Below are positions 38,082 through 46,536 of a stretch of DNA of 64,000 nucleotides, piece by piece. The DNA comes from Vibrio cincinnatiensis. GTDB lineage: Bacteria > Pseudomonadota > Gammaproteobacteria > Enterobacterales > Vibrionaceae. The translations under genes were made by a program, and so were the position numbers. Within the stretch, counting starts at the first letter, position 1, and every line of letters begins with the position of its first letter. The notes under the pieces were generated by a model, which saw only the letters and a list, made by a program, of their open reading frames with translations, had not been told where the DNA came from and did not search any database. The DNA lies in NCBI RefSeq assembly GCF_022113815.1, contig NZ_SGOM01000007.1, forward strand, positions 161,249 to 225,248, given 5' to 3'.

Positions 38082-38513
38082 GTGACAACCATTACCCACA
38101 ACTCAGCAGTAACGCTGCATTTCTCCATTAAACTTAAAGACGGCTCTATTGCTGATAGTACCCACAATATGGGTAAACCAGCAAAACTTATCATCGGTGA
38201 TGGTAGTTTAAGTGACAACTTTGAACAGGGCTTATTAGGAATGAAAGCCGGGGAGCAGAAAGCCATCGCCTTGGCTGCTCAAGATGCGTTTGGTTTACCG
38301 AATCCTGATCATATCCATTATATGGATAGAGGGAAATTTGTTGGTGAGCGCGAGGTCGAAGTCGGAACGATCATGGCTTTTAGCGGCCCCGATGGTATGG
38401 AAATTCCTGGTATTATTACAGCGATAGCGGGCGATTCAGTCACCGTCGATTTTAACCATCCACTGGCTGGGCAAGATGTCGTGTTTGATGTCGAAATTGT
38501 CTCGGTAGATTAA
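38082..38513 (+). CDS. fkpB: FKBP-type peptidyl-prolyl isomerase FkpB (SlpA)
   Basis: This 143-residue protein is a small SlyD-like FKBP with chaperone and prolyl isomerase activity. The FKBP core begins VTLHFSIKLKDGSIADST, and the inserted flap (about residues 70-120) is typical of SlyD/SlpA types. The histidine-rich metal tail of SlyD is absent, supporting SlpA. GTG at 38082 has AAGGAAG six bases upstream. It precedes ispH by 30 bp, as in E. coli. Confidence 0.93.
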   Translation: MTTITHNSAVTLHFSIKLKDGSIADSTHNMGKPAKLIIGDGSLSDNFEQGLLGMKAGEQKAIALAAQDAFGLPNPDHIHYMDRGKFVGEREVEVGTIMAFSGPDGMEIPGIITAIAGDSVTVDFNHPLAGQDVVFDVEIVSVD

Positions 38514-38543
38514 TACTATTTACACTAGCCAGATTTTTAACCC

Positions 38544-39506
38544 ATGAGCAATAACATGAAAATATTGTTAGCGAATCCCCGCGGCTTTTGTGCTGGCGTT
38601 GATCGTGCCATTAGCATTGTTGAACGCGCATTAGAGTTATATCAGCCTCCGATTTATGTCCGGCATGAAGTGGTTCATAACCGTTTTGTGGTGGAAGGAC
38701 TCAAACAACGTGGCGCTGTGTTTGTTGAGGAATTAAGTGAAGTTCCTGATGATAACATTGTCATTTTTTCTGCACATGGCGTTTCTCAACAAGTGCGTCA
38801 AGAGGCCAAAGAGCGAGCATTAACCGTGTTTGATGCAACTTGCCCCTTGGTTACAAAAGTGCATATGGAAGTGGCTCGTGCTAGTCGACGACATATGGAA
38901 GTGGTGCTAATTGGCCATGCTGGACACCCAGAAGTAGAAGGCACTATGGGGCAATATGCCAGTGATGCTGGCGGCATGTACTTGGTTGAAAAACCAGACG
39001 ATGTTCTTGCGCTACAAGCCAAAGTGAAAGACCCTACTCACCTGCATTATGTGAGTCAAACGACATTGTCGGTTGATGAAACTGCGGATGTGATTGATAA
39101 ACTACGTGAAGTTTTTCCCGATATTCAGGGGCCGCGTAAAGATGATATTTGCTACGCAACTCAAAATCGTCAAGATGCCGTTCGTGTATTGGCACAGCAA
39201 GTGGATATGATGATCGTTGTCGGTTCGAAAAACTCGTCTAACTCAACTCGGCTAAAAGAGTTGTCAGAAAAATTGGGGACACCCGGTTACTTGACTGATT
39301 GCTCGGAAGATATTCAGCCTCAGTGGTTTAATGGGGTAACAACCGTGGGTGTCACGGCTGGCGCTTCTGCACCGGAAGAGTTAGTTAATCAAATATTAGC
39401 GCGTATTCAACAATTAGGTGCGACTCAAGTGGAAGAAGTGCTTGGCCGTGAAGAAAATATGTTTTTTGAAGTTCCTAAAGAACTACAGATTAAACAGATA
39501 AGCTAA
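38544..39506 (+). CDS. ispH: 4-hydroxy-3-methylbut-2-enyl diphosphate reductase IspH
   Basis: IspH performs the last step of the MEP isoprenoid pathway, giving IPP and DMAPP, using a 4Fe-4S cluster. The 320-residue product keeps the three cluster cysteines at about 16 (RGFCAGVD), 100 ([11 protein letters not shown]) and 201 ([10 protein letters not shown]) and the active-site HEVVHN and SAHGVS histidines. Two in-frame ATGs are possible: 38544 and 38556; the second matches the E. coli start ([10 protein letters not shown]) but neither has a good ribosome site. Confidence 0.96.
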   Translation: MSNNMKILLANPRGFCAGVDRAISIVERALELYQPPIYVRHEVVHNRFVVEGLKQRGAVFVEELSEVPDDNIVIFSAHGVSQQVRQEAKERALTVFDATCPLVTKVHMEVARASRRHMEVVLIGHAGHPEVEGTMGQYASDAGGMYLVEKPDDVLALQAKVKDPTHLHYVSQTTLSVDETADVIDKLREVFPDIQGPRKDDICYATQNRQDAVRVLAQQVDMMIVVGSKNSSNSTRLKELSEKLGTPGYLTDCSEDIQPQWFNGVTTVGVTAGASAPEELVNQILARIQQLGATQVEEVLGREENMFFEVPKELQIKQIS

Positions 39507-39530
39507 TTCACAAAGGCCATTGTGATGAAA

Positions 39531-39565
39531 AATGAAGAGGGAGCGAAAGAGGCTCCCTCTTCATT
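39531..39565. terminator. hairpin between ispH and btsU
   Basis: AATGAAGAGGGAGC (39531-39544) pairs perfectly with GCTCCCTCTTCATT (39552-39565). The 14-bp stem has an obvious U-tract only for the minus strand (btsU); it probably also ends ispH transcripts. Confidence 0.75.
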
Positions 39566-39586
39566 TGATAATAAGGAAATGGTCGA

Positions 39587-41074
39587 TTAAGCGGTTTTTA
39601 TGGCTTTCTTCTCAACTTCTTGCTGTTCTGCGAGATCAATCTCCCCTTTACCTTTCGAAATTCGCATTACATAAACCATAATAGCCAGTGATGAGGTTAT
39701 ACCAACAAGGGTTGACAATAACATCGGTAAACCAAAGCCTAGTGCATTATTGTTGAGAATAAAGGTAATACAAACGGAAGTCATAAAGAGCGCGGGAACG
39801 GTGGTAATCCAGTGTAGCTTATTATGACGGAGCAGGTATGCCGAAGCAGTCCATAGCATCATTACTGCTGTTGCTTGGTTAGCAAAGCCAAAGTAACGCC
39901 AGATAATACCAAAATCGACTTGAGTTAAAACGGCACCTAATACAAAGAGTGGTAGTGCCATCATCAATCGGTTACGTAATGATTTTTGCTCCATATTAAA
40001 GTATTCTGCCAAAATTAACCGGCTAGAACGAAAAGCTGTGTCGCCAGAAGTGATCGGTAGAATCACCACGCCAAGGAAAGCAAGGATGCCACCAAACACG
40101 CCCAGTAAGCCAAATGAAGCGCTGTAAACAACATTGCCTGGGCCACCGTTAGCAACAGCATCAGAGAGCGATTCTAATGATCCAAAAAATGAGAGTGCAA
40201 CGGTACACCATATTAGAGCAATAATCCCTTCACCAATCATCGCGCCATAGAATACAAAGCGTCCATTTTTCTCATTTTCCATACAACGAGCCATCAATGG
40301 AGATTGAGTCGCATGGAAACCGGAAATAGCACCACAAGCAATGGTGATGAAAAGAGCGGGCCACAGGGGCATATCATTCGGGTTGAGATTCGCAAACATA
40401 TCACGAACTTCAAACCCCCCAAGCACTTGGTGCTCACTAGAAAAAGCAATAGCAGTCATCAGCCCAACAGACATAAAAATCAGTAGCGCCCCAAACAGAG
40501 GATAAAAGCGGCCAATGATTTTGTCGACAGGGACAATCGTCGCAATAATATAGTAAGCGAAGATGATAACGACCATTGCAGTCATGCTCACCGTCACATC
40601 CGTTTGTGAATTGATTAAATTAGTGATCATTCCGGCAGGAGCAGAAACAAACACAACTCCCACCAATAACAGCAAAACAATGGCAAAAATGTTCATAAAA
40701 TGTTTCGCGCCATTGCCTAAGTAGCGGCCCGTAATCGTTGGCACTGAAGCTCCGCCGTTACGAACGGATAGCATACCAGAGAAGTAATCGTGGGTAGCTC
40801 CGGCAAAAATACATCCGACAACAATCCACAGCATTGCCGCCGGGCCATACAATGCACCCATTATGGGGCCAAAGATCGGGCCAACACCGGCAATATTGAG
40901 CAGTTGGACTAGGTAAACTTTAGGAGTAGACATCGGGACGTAGTCAACCCCATCGGTTTGGGTATGAGCCGGTGTTTGGCGCTGTTCATTAATACCAAAT
41001 ATTTTCTCAACTATCGCGCCATAGAGAAAATACCCACCAAGTAAGGCTGCAACGCAGGTCAGAAACCACAACAT
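39587..41074 (-). CDS. btsU: CstA-family pyruvate transporter (BtsU-like)
   Basis: This is a 495-residue inner-membrane carrier of the CstA/BtsT family with about 13 helices, the conserved GPIFGPIMGALYGPAA segment near residue 65 and ATHDYFSGMLSVR near 95. E. coli CstA and BtsT are about 700 residues; the short form is the one described in Vibrio as BtsU, a pyruvate uptake protein under BtsSR control. The start is the ATG at 41074, eight bases after AAGGA; the ATG at 41080 is too close to that site. btsR and btsS lie 5 kb away, and three BtsR-like repeats lie upstream, supporting pyruvate as substrate. Peptide uptake by other CstA proteins remains an alternative. Confidence 0.85.
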   Translation of the reverse strand: MLWFLTCVAALLGGYFLYGAIVEKIFGINEQRQTPAHTQTDGVDYVPMSTPKVYLVQLLNIAGVGPIFGPIMGALYGPAAMLWIVVGCIFAGATHDYFSGMLSVRNGGASVPTITGRYLGNGAKHFMNIFAIVLLLLVGVVFVSAPAGMITNLINSQTDVTVSMTAMVVIIFAYYIIATIVPVDKIIGRFYPLFGALLIFMSVGLMTAIAFSSEHQVLGGFEVRDMFANLNPNDMPLWPALFITIACGAISGFHATQSPLMARCMENEKNGRFVFYGAMIGEGIIALIWCTVALSFFGSLESLSDAVANGGPGNVVYSASFGLLGVFGGILAFLGVVILPITSGDTAFRSSRLILAEYFNMEQKSLRNRLMMALPLFVLGAVLTQVDFGIIWRYFGFANQATAVMMLWTASAYLLRHNKLHWITTVPALFMTSVCITFILNNNALGFGLPMLLSTLVGITSSLAIMVYVMRISKGKGEIDLAEQQEVEKKAIKTA

Positions 41075-41224
41075 AGTCATTATCCTTTATATTTGTATGA
41101 TGCGTAGGGGCTTATCGTTAAATTGATCGCTATACTCAAAACGCCCATGTTTTAAATGGATTAGAGTGCACTTAACAATGCCGATAGTAAGCCATTTGTC
41201 GAACTGGCTCATTGAGTACTCTTG

Positions 41225-41272
41225 TGAGTGGTCGTATAAAAAATTAAGTGGCATTTAAGTTTATTGAGTGGC
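41225..41272 (-). promoter_or_regulatory. three phased BtsR-like sites upstream of btsU
   Basis: Read on the minus strand there are three 8-mers: GCCACTCA (41272-41265), GCCACTTA (41252-41245) and ACCACTCA (41232-41225), exactly 20 bp apart. The E. coli BtsR motif, as I recall it, is ACC(G/A)CT(C/T)A in direct repeat with a 13-bp gap. One site is a full match and two match 7/8. They lie about 150-200 bp upstream of btsU, facing it. I could not assign the -10 of btsU. Confidence 0.6.
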
Positions 41273-41326
41273 TTTTAATAAGTTGTTAACGGTGTTGGTT
41301 CTTGTGTTGTAAAAAGTAAAGGGGTA

Positions 41327-41671
41327 ATGATGAGTAGAGTGATAGTGGTTGGAATCATCTTTGTTTTAATGGGCTGCGTTGCTAGTGAAAATGATTTGGC
41401 TGAGCAGGGGAATTGGCATCAAATTGGCTACAATGATGGAATCGCTGGTTATACTTCCCGTTCTTATCAGGCTTTGTCTGAACTGGGGCCGGTGAAGCAC
41501 AATGATTATGAGAGTGGTTATCTCGAAGGGATCGCTGAATATTGTAACCCGAATTTTGCCTATCAAATGGGAGTAAATGGTCAGTATTATGAAGGGGTGT
41601 GTGAAGGAACGGATCAAGCCCAAAAATTTAGAATGGAATGGCAACGCGGTTGGAATGAATATAACCGTTAA
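41327..41671 (+). CDS. small DUF2799-type lipoprotein
   Basis: The 114-residue product begins with a lipoprotein signal peptide and a lipobox LMGC (Cys17), so it should be anchored in the envelope. The mature part is short and polar, with paired Trp/Tyr-Gly motifs (QIGYNDGIAGY, YESGYLEGIAEYC, YQMGVNGQYYEG, QRGWNEYNR), a repeating G-x-x-x-G style seen in DUF2799 proteins. Function is unknown. Two ATGs (41327, 41330) follow AAAGGGG. It is divergent from btsU, and nhaP follows after 23 bp, so it may be in an operon with the antiporter. Confidence 0.75.
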   Translation: MMSRVIVVGIIFVLMGCVASENDLAEQGNWHQIGYNDGIAGYTSRSYQALSELGPVKHNDYESGYLEGIAEYCNPNFAYQMGVNGQYYEGVCEGTDQAQKFRMEWQRGWNEYNR

Positions 41672-41694
41672 TCTACATGAGATGAGAGCATGTG

Positions 41695-43494
41695 ATGCAT
41701 GAAGAATATATTGCGCTAGCGATAGCGACGGTTGGTGTGGTTGGTTTAGGTTGTCAGTGGTTAGCTTGGAAACTGCGTTTACCCGCCATCTTATTTTTAT
41801 TATTGGCGGGTATTGTTGCCGGTCCTGTAACAGGGCTACTGGATCCTCAGCAATTGATGGGAGACTTACTCTTTCCTCTGATTTCGTTAGCGGTCGCAGT
41901 GATATTGTTTGAAGGCAGTTTGACTTTAAATTTTAAAGATATTCGTGGGGTCAGTAATACTGTTTGGAGCATTGTGTCTCTTGGAGCGCTGATTTCATGG
42001 GGGGTGACTTCATTAGCCACTCACTGGCTGCTTGGATTTGATTGGCCTCTATCGCTTTTATTTGGAAGTTTGACGGTAGTGACTGGGCCCACGGTAATTG
42101 TTCCACTGCTGCGTACGGTACGCCCCAATACTAAATTATCCAATATTTTGCGCTGGGAAGGGATTTTAATTGATCCTCTTGGGGCTTTGTTTGTGGTGAT
42201 GGTGTATGAATTTATTGTGTCAAGCAGTGAAGCCCATAGCTTGTATGTCTTTGGTGCGATTATTGTTATCGGTGTGGGGATAGGTATCCTTTCTGGGGCG
42301 GCGGTTGCCTATGTACTGCGGCAAGGTGGGTTACCGGAGTATCTGCAACCTTTCGCGGTATTGAGTGTCGTGTTGGGTGTTTTTGCCTTATCGAATGCCA
42401 TTGAATCTGAATCCGGTTTATTGACTGTGACCGTGATGGGGATGTGGCTGGCCAATGCGAAAGGGGTCAATATCCAACATATACTGCACTTCAAAGAAAA
42501 TCTGACTGTACTGCTGATCACGGGGTTATTTATCTTACTGGCAGCGCGTATAGAAGTGAGTGATTTTGAAGCTCTTGGGTGGAGCGCTTTAGTCCTGTTT
42601 GTGGTAATGCAGTTGGTCTCTCGTCCAATGTCTATTTTCCTTTCTACGATGCGTAGTCGTTTGAGCTTAAAAGAGAAAGCCTTTCTTGCTTGGGTCACAC
42701 CACGAGGAATTGTTGCTGCCTCAATTTCATCACTGTTTGCCATCAAGCTGGATTCATTTGGTATGCAAGAAGCAAACTTACTGGTGCCCATGACTTTTAT
42801 GGTGATTATTGGCACGGTGGTGTTGCAGAGTATTACCGCTCGCCCGGTTGCTATTGCCTTAAAGGTTTCTGAGCCTGCCCCAAAAGGGTTCTTAATTCTT
42901 GGGGCTAATGATGTGGCTCGGCAAGTGGGATTGGCGATAGCTAAATACGATTGTCGAGTCGTGTTGACCGATTCGAACTGGGATTACATTCGCCAATCTC
43001 GAATGGCGGGGCTTGAGCATTATTACGGAAACCCTATTTCTAGCCATGCGGATGAATACCTCAATTTAATTGGAGTGGGGCATATGCTCGCTCTTAGTCC
43101 AGACAAGCATTTTAATATCATGGCTTGTATGCAGTTCTTATCGGACTTTGGTGAAAAACGTGTTTTTTGTCTGCACGATAATGCCAATGGCAACAACAGT
43201 GAAAAGCACACTGTTGCTCAGGTGTATCATGGTTTGTCTTTTCTTGGCGGGGAAGTCAGCTATAAGAAATTAGCCAGCTTGTTTAATCAAGGGGGAGAAA
43301 TCAAACATACTAAGCTCAGTGATAATTTTACTTTTGAAGATTATCAGCAATTGCATAAAGATAGTTATTGGCTACCTTTGTTTGTGGTTGATCTGCGAGG
43401 ACGAGTACAAATGTGTTCCGATATTCGTCACTTTACGGCTAAAGAAGGTGAAACGGTGGTGGCTTTAATCAAAAAAACCGCGGAGAACCATTAG
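41695..43494 (+). CDS. nhaP: CPA1 cation/proton antiporter (NhaP type)
   Basis: This 599-residue protein has an N-terminal Na+(K+)/H+ exchanger domain of about 12-13 helices (to about 385) with the family motifs GPTVIVPLL and EGILIDPLGAL holding the ion-site acid. A cytoplasmic C-terminal region follows that begins with a Rossmann-like GFLILGANDVARQVG, a TrkA-N-like regulatory domain. Vibrio NhaP proteins exchange K+ or Na+ for protons. ATG 41695 or the preceding GTG at 41692 may serve as the start; GAGAG is better spaced for the ATG. Ion preference cannot be read from sequence. Confidence 0.85.
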   Translation: MHEEYIALAIATVGVVGLGCQWLAWKLRLPAILFLLLAGIVAGPVTGLLDPQQLMGDLLFPLISLAVAVILFEGSLTLNFKDIRGVSNTVWSIVSLGALISWGVTSLATHWLLGFDWPLSLLFGSLTVVTGPTVIVPLLRTVRPNTKLSNILRWEGILIDPLGALFVVMVYEFIVSSSEAHSLYVFGAIIVIGVGIGILSGAAVAYVLRQGGLPEYLQPFAVLSVVLGVFALSNAIESESGLLTVTVMGMWLANAKGVNIQHILHFKENLTVLLITGLFILLAARIEVSDFEALGWSALVLFVVMQLVSRPMSIFLSTMRSRLSLKEKAFLAWVTPRGIVAASISSLFAIKLDSFGMQEANLLVPMTFMVIIGTVVLQSITARPVAIALKVSEPAPKGFLILGANDVARQVGLAIAKYDCRVVLTDSNWDYIRQSRMAGLEHYYGNPISSHADEYLNLIGVGHMLALSPDKHFNIMACMQFLSDFGEKRVFCLHDNANGNNSEKHTVAQVYHGLSFLGGEVSYKKLASLFNQGGEIKHTKLSDNFTFEDYQQLHKDSYWLPLFVVDLRGRVQMCSDIRHFTAKEGETVVALIKKTAENH

Positions 43495-43537
43495 TGGCTC
43501 TCCATTAGTCGGATTCAATTGAACAGCTTGCTTCACC

Positions 43538-44665
43538 TTATGGTGCTGCAAGCTCATTCGCTGGGTAGATGACACCTAAAGACGCGAGCTGTTTAGCCCC
43601 AGTAACTTCAGGTAAATTGCTGGGTAAACCGTGAACTCTTCGTTGCGCCAGCCAAGCAAAAGCCATCGCTTCCATATAATCTCCATTGACGCCTTTACTG
43701 TCAGTTGAAGCCACTTGCCATGTTGGGAGGTGAGCTTGTAAACAATCCATCAAGAGGCCATTTTGAGCGCCTCCGCCACACACGAATAGTTGTGGTGTCG
43801 GCCCTTGAGCATAACGGCAAACCTCATCGGTAATGGTTTGAGCCGTCAATTCACATAATGTCCGCTGCACATCGGGGGCACTCAATGGATGATTGACCAG
43901 ATGAGCCTCCAACCACGGCAAGTTAAAATATTCGCGTCCCGTACTTTTTGGGGCTGGGCGAAGGAAGTAAGGGTCTTGCTTTAATGTTTGCAGTAGGGAA
44001 GCATTAAGGTTCCCCTGGCGTCCCCATTCTCCATTGGCATCATAGCTCTGCTGAGTATGTCGCTGGCACCAACTGTCCATCAGAGCATTGCCGGGGCCGG
44101 TGTCGTATCCCAAGACGCTTTTATCGGGGAATAACACCGAAATATTGGCAATGCCTCCAATATTGAGCACCACAACGGTTGAATCTGTGACATTAAAAAT
44201 GGTGCGATGAAAAGCGGGAACTAATGGTGCTCCTTGGCCGCCTAACGCCATATCTTTGCGGCGAAAATCAGCAATAGTTGTGATTCCGGTTCGAGCGGCC
44301 AAAATATTGGCGTCTCCTAATTGAAGGGTAAACGGAAACTTCCCATCGGGCTGGTGAAAAACGGTCTGTCCATGATTTCCAATAGCCGTGATCTGCGCCG
44401 CGTGATAACCACTTTGTGCCAGTAATTGCTCAACCGCATCGGCATACAGATGGCCGAGTTGATGATCTAACTGCCCGATCTCTTGCAGGTGAGTGGCTTG
44501 ACCGAGGCAAATGTTGAGTAAACGCTGTTTGAGCATCTCTGGCATAGGGAGAAAACCGTGTGTCAGTAACTCGATGTGATGATCAGTGAATGCTACCAGT
44601 GCGGTATCGACGCCATCCATACTGGTTCCAGACATAATGCCAATGTAGAGTTCACGTTCAGTCAT
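43538..44665 (-). CDS. anmK: anhydro-N-acetylmuramic acid kinase
   Basis: AnmK hydrolyses and phosphorylates 1,6-anhydroMurNAc to MurNAc-6-P in peptidoglycan recycling. The 375-residue product has the ASKHA-fold ATP loop GIMSGTSMDGVD at the N-terminus (about residues 9-20) and the conserved DTGPGNALMD and VCGGGAQN motifs. Length is close to E. coli AnmK (369). It is divergent from nagZ, another recycling gene, with 127 bp between, so the two may share control. Confidence 0.95.
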   Translation of the reverse strand: MTERELYIGIMSGTSMDGVDTALVAFTDHHIELLTHGFLPMPEMLKQRLLNICLGQATHLQEIGQLDHQLGHLYADAVEQLLAQSGYHAAQITAIGNHGQTVFHQPDGKFPFTLQLGDANILAARTGITTIADFRRKDMALGGQGAPLVPAFHRTIFNVTDSTVVVLNIGGIANISVLFPDKSVLGYDTGPGNALMDSWCQRHTQQSYDANGEWGRQGNLNASLLQTLKQDPYFLRPAPKSTGREYFNLPWLEAHLVNHPLSAPDVQRTLCELTAQTITDEVCRYAQGPTPQLFVCGGGAQNGLLMDCLQAHLPTWQVASTDSKGVNGDYMEAMAFAWLAQRRVHGLPSNLPEVTGAKQLASLGVIYPANELAAP

Positions 44666-44792
44666 GCTTTTATCTCATGCTTTAGAGTGGGTTAGGTTAT
44701 GAAAAGTCATTGTAATTGAAAAACAAACTGAATAACCTCATTGGCTGTGATAATTTTCACTTTCACCTTTCACTACTCAATAAGGGGCAAAA

Positions 44793-45782
44793 ATGGGACC
44801 GTTATGGCTTGATGTCGAAGGCTGTGAACTGACGGCTGAAGATCGTGAAATCTTGGCGCATCCAACGGTGGGTGGCGTTATTTTATTTGCTAGAAACTAT
44901 CACGATAATTCGCAGTTGTTGGCGTTGAATAAAGCCATTCGTCAAGCGGCAAAACGCCCGATTCTGATTGGGGTTGATCAAGAAGGGGGCCGAGTGCAAC
45001 GTTTTCGTGAAGGCTTTAGCCCCATTCCAGCTGCGCAATATTATGCTCAGTGTGAAAATGGAGAAACCTTCGCTGAACTGGGTGGATGGTTAATGGCGGC
45101 AGAGTTAATTGCGCATGATATTGATCTCAGTTTTGCTCCCGTTTTGGATAAAGGATTTGAGTGCCGCGCTATTGGTAGCCGTGCATTTGGTGACGATATT
45201 CAAACAGTGCTGAATTACAGCCGAGCTTATATGCGTGGTATGAAGTCAGTGGGGATGGCAACAACGGGTAAACATTTCCCCGGGCATGGCGCGGTAGTGG
45301 CCGATTCTCATCTAGAAACACCTTATGATGAACGTCATTCGATTGATGAGGATATGGCGATTTTTAAAGCGCAAATTGATGAAGGCATATTGGATGCGAT
45401 GATGCCAGCTCATGTCATTTACCCTCATTATGATGCACAGCCTGCCAGTGGTTCTGCTTATTGGTTAAAACAAAAATTACGTCAGGAATTGGGTTTTAAA
45501 GGGATTGTTTTTTCTGATGATTTAAGTATGGAAGGGGCCGCAATTATGGGCGGACCTGCACAAAGAGCACAGCAAGCGTTAGCTGCTGGGTGTGATATGG
45601 TTTTAATGTGTAATAAGCGTGAGTCTGCGGTTGCGGTGTTAGATAACTTACCGATTATGGAAGTGGCTCAGGCCACGTCTTTGCTTAAACAGAAGAGTTT
45701 TACCTACCAAGATCTCCAATCGTTAGACAAATGGCAGCAAGCCCGTGTTTCCATGCGGCGCATTATTGAGCAGCATGGATAA
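44793..45782 (+). CDS. nagZ: beta-N-acetylhexosaminidase NagZ
   Basis: NagZ cleaves GlcNAc from GlcNAc-anhydroMurNAc-peptides in the cytoplasm, the step before AnmK. The 329-residue family 3 glycosidase has the [12 protein letters not shown] substrate loop (about 64-75), the [14 protein letters not shown] loop (about 162-175) with the His-Asp acid/base pair, and the nucleophile Asp in SDDLSMEGA (about 245). AAGGGGC lies five bases before the ATG. Its product feeds the kinase encoded divergently next door. Confidence 0.96.
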   Translation: MGPLWLDVEGCELTAEDREILAHPTVGGVILFARNYHDNSQLLALNKAIRQAAKRPILIGVDQEGGRVQRFREGFSPIPAAQYYAQCENGETFAELGGWLMAAELIAHDIDLSFAPVLDKGFECRAIGSRAFGDDIQTVLNYSRAYMRGMKSVGMATTGKHFPGHGAVVADSHLETPYDERHSIDEDMAIFKAQIDEGILDAMMPAHVIYPHYDAQPASGSAYWLKQKLRQELGFKGIVFSDDLSMEGAAIMGGPAQRAQQALAAGCDMVLMCNKRESAVAVLDNLPIMEVAQATSLLKQKSFTYQDLQSLDKWQQARVSMRRIIEQHG

Positions 45783-45807
45783 ATAACGGCGTTAAGATAC
45801 CTTTGTT

Positions 45808-46527
45808 TTAAGAATAAAACCCCAGCTTTTCTTTCAATTCTTTTAAATAGCGACGGCTGACTGGAATCGAATGTCCAGCTGGGGTAATAATTTCAGCCAA
45901 TCCATTTTCCAGCAGTTTGATCTCCTTGATCGCTTTAAGGTTGATCAGGTACTGACGGTGACAGCGAAGTAATGGCGTTTTTGCTTCCAGTATTTTTAAG
46001 GTTAATTGGCTGGTGGCGCGTTGTTGAGCGGTTTGAACATGTACCCCACTGATATCACTAAAGGCAAATTCTACGTCTTGAGTTGGAATGATCATGATTC
46101 GGTTTAGGCCAATGCAGGGGATATGATCAAGTTGGTGCGGGGCTAACAGAGCAAAATCTTGTGTTTTAGTGATATTACGCTGTAGGCGTTGAATCGTTTT
46201 GTCCAGCCGCGCAGGATCAACGGGTTTGAGTAAATAATCAAAGGCATTTTCTTCAAAAGCTTGTAGCGCATATTGATCATAAGCCGTGATGAAGACCACT
46301 TTCGGCATGGTGTCAGGATCGAGCATCGCGAGTAGTTCTATGCCAGTAATTTGTGGCATTTGTATATCAAGAAACACCACATCTGGCTTCAACTGATGAA
46401 TTTTCTTTAGACCTTCAATAGCATTATTGGCTTCCCCCATTACGTTGATCTTGCCGCTTTCTTCTAATAACTCCATGAGTTCTTCACGAGCAAAGAGTTC
46501 ATCATCAATGACTAACGCAGACAGCAT
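45808..46527 (-). CDS. btsR: LytTR response regulator BtsR
   Basis: BtsR is the response regulator of the pyruvate-sensing BtsS-BtsR system. The 239-residue product, the same length as E. coli BtsR, has a receiver domain (about 1-120, phospho-acceptor Asp54 in FLDIQMP) and a LytTR DNA-binding domain (about 135-235, with the RCHRQYLIN motif). ATG 46527 is seven bases after GAGG; the ATG at 46533 is only one base from it. It follows btsS with a 9-bp gap. Its likely target btsU lies 5 kb away with matching sites upstream. Confidence 0.93.
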   Translation of the reverse strand: MLSALVIDDELFAREELMELLEESGKINVMGEANNAIEGLKKIHQLKPDVVFLDIQMPQITGIELLAMLDPDTMPKVVFITAYDQYALQAFEENAFDYLLKPVDPARLDKTIQRLQRNITKTQDFALLAPHQLDHIPCIGLNRIMIIPTQDVEFAFSDISGVHVQTAQQRATSQLTLKILEAKTPLLRCHRQYLINLKAIKEIKLLENGLAEIITPAGHSIPVSRRYLKELKEKLGFYS

Positions 46528-46536
46528 ACTCATACC

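Noticed and set aside
43482..43503. Hairpin at the nhaP stop codon as a terminator
   Set aside because: The stem has a mismatch, overlaps the coding end and lacks a U-tract.
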